From: Crocinitomicaceae bacterium
Lineage (GTDB): Bacteria; Bacteroidota; Bacteroidia; Flavobacteriales_D; Crocinitomicaceae
Direction of reading: 5' to 3'
Assembly (NCBI GenBank): GCA_029238665.1
Contig: JAQWFQ010000026.1
Span: 62,001 to 126,000 of the forward strand
Length of the DNA stretch: 64,000 nucleotides
Positions within the stretch are counted from its first letter, which is position 1. Each line of letters opens with the position of its first letter. Of the stretch, positions 61,893-64,000 are shown one piece after another. The notes under the pieces were generated by a model, which did no database searches, had not been told where the DNA came from, and saw nothing but the letters and a program-made list of their open reading frames with translations. Both the position numbers and the translations under genes were made by a program.

Positions 61893-63812
61893 TTATGTAT
61901 CAAGTTTTTTCCAGGCTTTTAATACGATGGAAAAATCCTTTCTCATGGAGTAATCCCTAGCGTATAGCAAGTTTAATTTTTCATTGATTTTTGAATCGTC
62001 TAAGCCCATTAAGTCTGCTGGTACAAGTATTCCAGGTTTTATTTTGGGTAAACGAACGTCTTTTTTTGAAACGTCCTCAGAAAACCCAATAAACGAACGG
62101 TTTCCAAGAAGAATGGAAATCATGTTTTTCACAAACGACAATTTGTTTTCAAAGTTCCACACAGAAAAAGGTGTGAGTAGTATTGCGCTGAATGAGAATA
62201 ATACATCGAACAATCGTTTTTTACGTTTGTTTTCGTTTGAAACCAGTGCGTTTAGGTTTAGGATGTAAAGTTCTCCAGGTGTGTCAATTGAATTGCTTCC
62301 AATCAAATAGTTTTCAGAATCGGGTGCAATTTTATAGTCTGTTTGGTCTAAGTTAAGTTCAGACATCCAGTTAATAATCTCTTTATAGCTGTAGTTTTTT
62401 GCGCTAAAGATGATTTCGTTGTAGGTGCCATTTTCAATTGTGTTAATGGCATCTGGATTTATTTGGTTGATTGTTGATATGTTGTTGTTCGTTTGTCTAA
62501 TTAGCTCTTCTATTCTGCGGGTTTCAGAATCATCATTGTTGATTATACCAAAAGAGCTTGAGCCTTTAGTGCGTAGTTTGTAATGTTTCCCAATTGTAAA
62601 GTGTAGGAAGTTTCTTGAGATGTAGAAATAAGTCATTGCCCACCCAGCACCTACAAAAATGAATAATCTCGAAAACTGCCAAGACTTAGGGAGTACAGCA
62701 TAGGCTAAAAGAATAATGAGTGTCCCAATAAAGATCCCTTTTAAGGTTTTTGAGAGTTTCAGTGGGGTGTCGTATCCGCCATTAAAAAAACAGGTGTAAA
62801 TCCAGATTAAAGAATAGGTTGGAATGGAATATTTAATTAGCTCCATGGGGAACTCTATGTTTGACATTTTCCAGTAATTCGTCAATGCATATAGCCCTAC
62901 AGTAACATAAATAAAGTCAATGGTTGGTAGAAATGACCGTTTCAATACCCGAAGTGAAATAGCCATAAACGCCCTGAAATAGATGGCGAGGTTAATTAAG
63001 ATTGAAAATAATTTTGCGTTGTTGCCGGACAGGTGTTTTTGTGCAAATATGATCATTGCTCGATAGAATACGAAAACGTAATTTACGGAGCTCTTTTTTG
63101 TGCTTTCACCTTTATAGTGAATAATTTTAGTATCGGAGCAGTAGTAGTTTTTATATCCTCCCAATGTAATTCGATAGGATAGATCAATGTCTTCTCCGTA
63201 CATGAAAAAGGACTCGTCTAACAAGCCAACTTTATCGAGGGTCGATTTCCGCATTAACATGTAGGCTCCGCTTAAAACATCAATCTGGTGGTTCTCAAAT
63301 TCGGAAAGATGCCCTAGGTGATATTGTCCAAATCGTTTTGATTTAGGGAAAAGGCTAGATAGACCGAAAATTTTATAAAAAGCAACAAGTGGTGTAGGCA
63401 GCCCTCTTTTAGATTCAGGTAAGAAGATTCCTTTTCCGTCAATCATTCGTACTCCAAGCCCTCCAGAGTCTGGTCTTTCATCCATGAAACGTACCGTTTT
63501 GCTAAAGGTGTCTTCTTCAACAACGGTATCAGGGTTTAGTAATAGAATGTATTCCCCGCTAGCTTGTCTTATGGCCTGATTATTTGCCCTAGAAAACCCA
63601 ACGTTATCTTTGTTTTCAATTAGTGTAAATTCAGGGTATTTGGATTTAACCATCTCAATAGATCCATCTACAGAGCAATTGTCTACGATAAAAACTTCAG
63701 CTGAAATATCCTTGATTCCCTTACGGACAGAGTCTAGGCATTGATCTAAGAAGTATTCTACATTGTAGTTTACAATGACAATACTGATTTTATATTTAAG
63801 GTTGGAATCCAA
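61893..63812 (-). CDS. GT2 glycosyltransferase fused to membrane part and degenerate sugar-phosphate transferase tail
   Basis: 639 residues. GT2 domain (about 8-235): IVIVNYNVEYFLDQCL, NVGFSRANNQAIR, LLLNPDTVVEE and GEDIDLSYR. Then about four membrane helices (about 270-395). A middle domain (about 400-525) follows. The last 114 residues (526-639) align with the sugar-transferase domain of the WcaJ-like protein encoded at 57548-58942 in this window: KKRLFDVLFSF with KRLFDIVSSV, LGNRSFIGF with IGDMSLVGP, LPKIKPGI with LTKVRPGI. The catalytic middle (KFRTM and the Asp-Glu pair) is missing. It probably adds a sugar to a lipid-linked glycan, with an inactive tail serving as scaffold or membrane anchor. 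It begins eight bases after the ridA stop. Confidence 0.85.
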   Translation of the reverse strand: MDSNLKYKISIVIVNYNVEYFLDQCLDSVRKGIKDISAEVFIVDNCSVDGSIEMVKSKYPEFTLIENKDNVGFSRANNQAIRQASGEYILLLNPDTVVEEDTFSKTVRFMDERPDSGGLGVRMIDGKGIFLPESKRGLPTPLVAFYKIFGLSSLFPKSKRFGQYHLGHLSEFENHQIDVLSGAYMLMRKSTLDKVGLLDESFFMYGEDIDLSYRITLGGYKNYYCSDTKIIHYKGESTKKSSVNYVFVFYRAMIIFAQKHLSGNNAKLFSILINLAIYFRAFMAISLRVLKRSFLPTIDFIYVTVGLYALTNYWKMSNIEFPMELIKYSIPTYSLIWIYTCFFNGGYDTPLKLSKTLKGIFIGTLIILLAYAVLPKSWQFSRLFIFVGAGWAMTYFYISRNFLHFTIGKHYKLRTKGSSSFGIINNDDSETRRIEELIRQTNNNISTINQINPDAINTIENGTYNEIIFSAKNYSYKEIINWMSELNLDQTDYKIAPDSENYLIGSNSIDTPGELYILNLNALVSNENKRKKRLFDVLFSFSAILLTPFSVWNFENKLSFVKNMISILLGNRSFIGFSEDVSKKDVRLPKIKPGILVPADLMGLDDSKINEKLNLLYARDYSMRKDFSIVLKAWKKLDT

Positions 63813-63820
63813 GTGTTGTT

Positions 63821-64000
63821 TTAGTCAATTACAGCAATGCACGAAATTTCAATGTCAACATTCATCGGAAGTTTTGACACTTGAACTGTTTCTCTTGCTG
63901 GTGGAAGTGAACGAAAATATTCGGCATATATTTGATTTACTTTCGAAAAGCTGTCCATGTCTTTCAAAAAGATACTACACTTAACAATATTTTCAATGGT
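63821..64000 (-). CDS. ridA: RidA/YjgF-family protein, 5' part outside window
   Basis: Only the C-terminal 59 residues are visible (TIENIVKCSIFLKDM... to AVID) and the start lies beyond the right edge. SIFLKDMDSFRKVNQIYAEYF, then LPPARETVQVSKLPMNVDIEIS with the family Arg at the active site, are characteristic. RidA hydrolyses reactive enamine/imine intermediates (2-aminoacrylate) made by PLP enzymes. Confidence 0.93.
   Translation of the reverse strand, partial: TIENIVKCSIFLKDMDSFSKVNQIYAEYFRSLPPARETVQVSKLPMNVDIEISCIAVID

Overview
The window is a 64 kb stretch of ordinary-looking chromosome from an AT-rich member of the Bacteroidota, most probably a flavobacterium-like marine lineage (Flavobacteriales, for example a Crocinitomicaceae- or Cryomorphaceae-type organism; this is inference). 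The signs are: the type IX secretion genes porT and porX, a TamA-like outer-membrane lipoprotein (TamL), CarboxypepD-reg/TonB receptor proteins, a Rho factor with a long Asn/Arg-rich insert, DUF4199, paired PlsC/OlsB-type acyltransferases of the aminolipid (glycine/ornithine lipid) kind, and promoters of the Bacteroidota form TTG-N19-TAnnTTTG (two with exact spacing, before prfC and before the E2 gene). Genes are densely packed, with many 1-4 bp overlaps. No phage, insertion sequence, CRISPR array or plasmid function was seen.

Layout. 1-10 kb: trhO (cut by the window edge), DUF4199, rho, a glutamate/dicarboxylate symporter, a TonB-dependent receptor pseudogene broken by one nonsense codon and one homopolymer frameshift, and uvrA. 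10-16 kb: an ECF sigma factor, a GNAT acetyltransferase, a GH109-type oxidoreductase-fold glycosidase, a DUF2071 protein and a two-gene acyltransferase operon (glsA/glsB-like). 15.7-26 kb: a forward run of aminotransferase, heptose kinase, TrkH, ubiE, porT and an FAD-dependent dehydrogenase, then a SpoU rRNA methyltransferase opposite tamL. 26-37.5 kb: pcrA/uvrD, fbaA, accD, a small lipoprotein, rpsO, pnp, an unknown secreted protein, an 85-residue unknown, an SLC13 transporter and yaaA. 37.5-46 kb: efp, mscS, a convincing structured RNA candidate in the gap, then on the minus strand guaB and an envelope-folding operon (two-domain parvulin, lipoprotein, SurA-like protein, MoxR ATPase). 46-55 kb: a small CarboxypepD protein, an HD hydrolase, porX-tsaE-ald-HsdR_N, prfC, phnA and a PlsC acyltransferase. 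55-64 kb: a tandem structured repeat, tRNA-His, an oxidoreductase, a lipoprotein, a WcaJ-like sugar-phosphate transferase, FAH, an exonuclease, a 2-oxoacid dehydrogenase E2, a GT2 glycosyltransferase with a degenerate phosphoglycosyltransferase tail, and ridA (cut by the window edge).

How the genes work together. Envelope biogenesis dominates: TamL, three PpiC/SurA-family folding factors, PorT and PorX (type IX secretion and its control), aminolipid acyltransferases, heptose kinase and surface-glycan enzymes. The rest is core housekeeping (Rho, PNPase, S15, EF-P, RF3, TsaE, IMP dehydrogenase, AccD, aldolase, UvrA, PcrA) and ion or solute transport (GltP, TrkH, SLC13, MscS).

The observations most worth following are the structured RNA at about 39.1-39.3 kb, the two tandem repeats at 55.15-55.26 kb whose hairpin is kept by three compensatory base-pair changes, the tRNA-His with a mismatched acceptor stem beside them, the glycosyltransferase fused to a remnant of a sugar-phosphate transferase, and the doubly broken TonB receptor.
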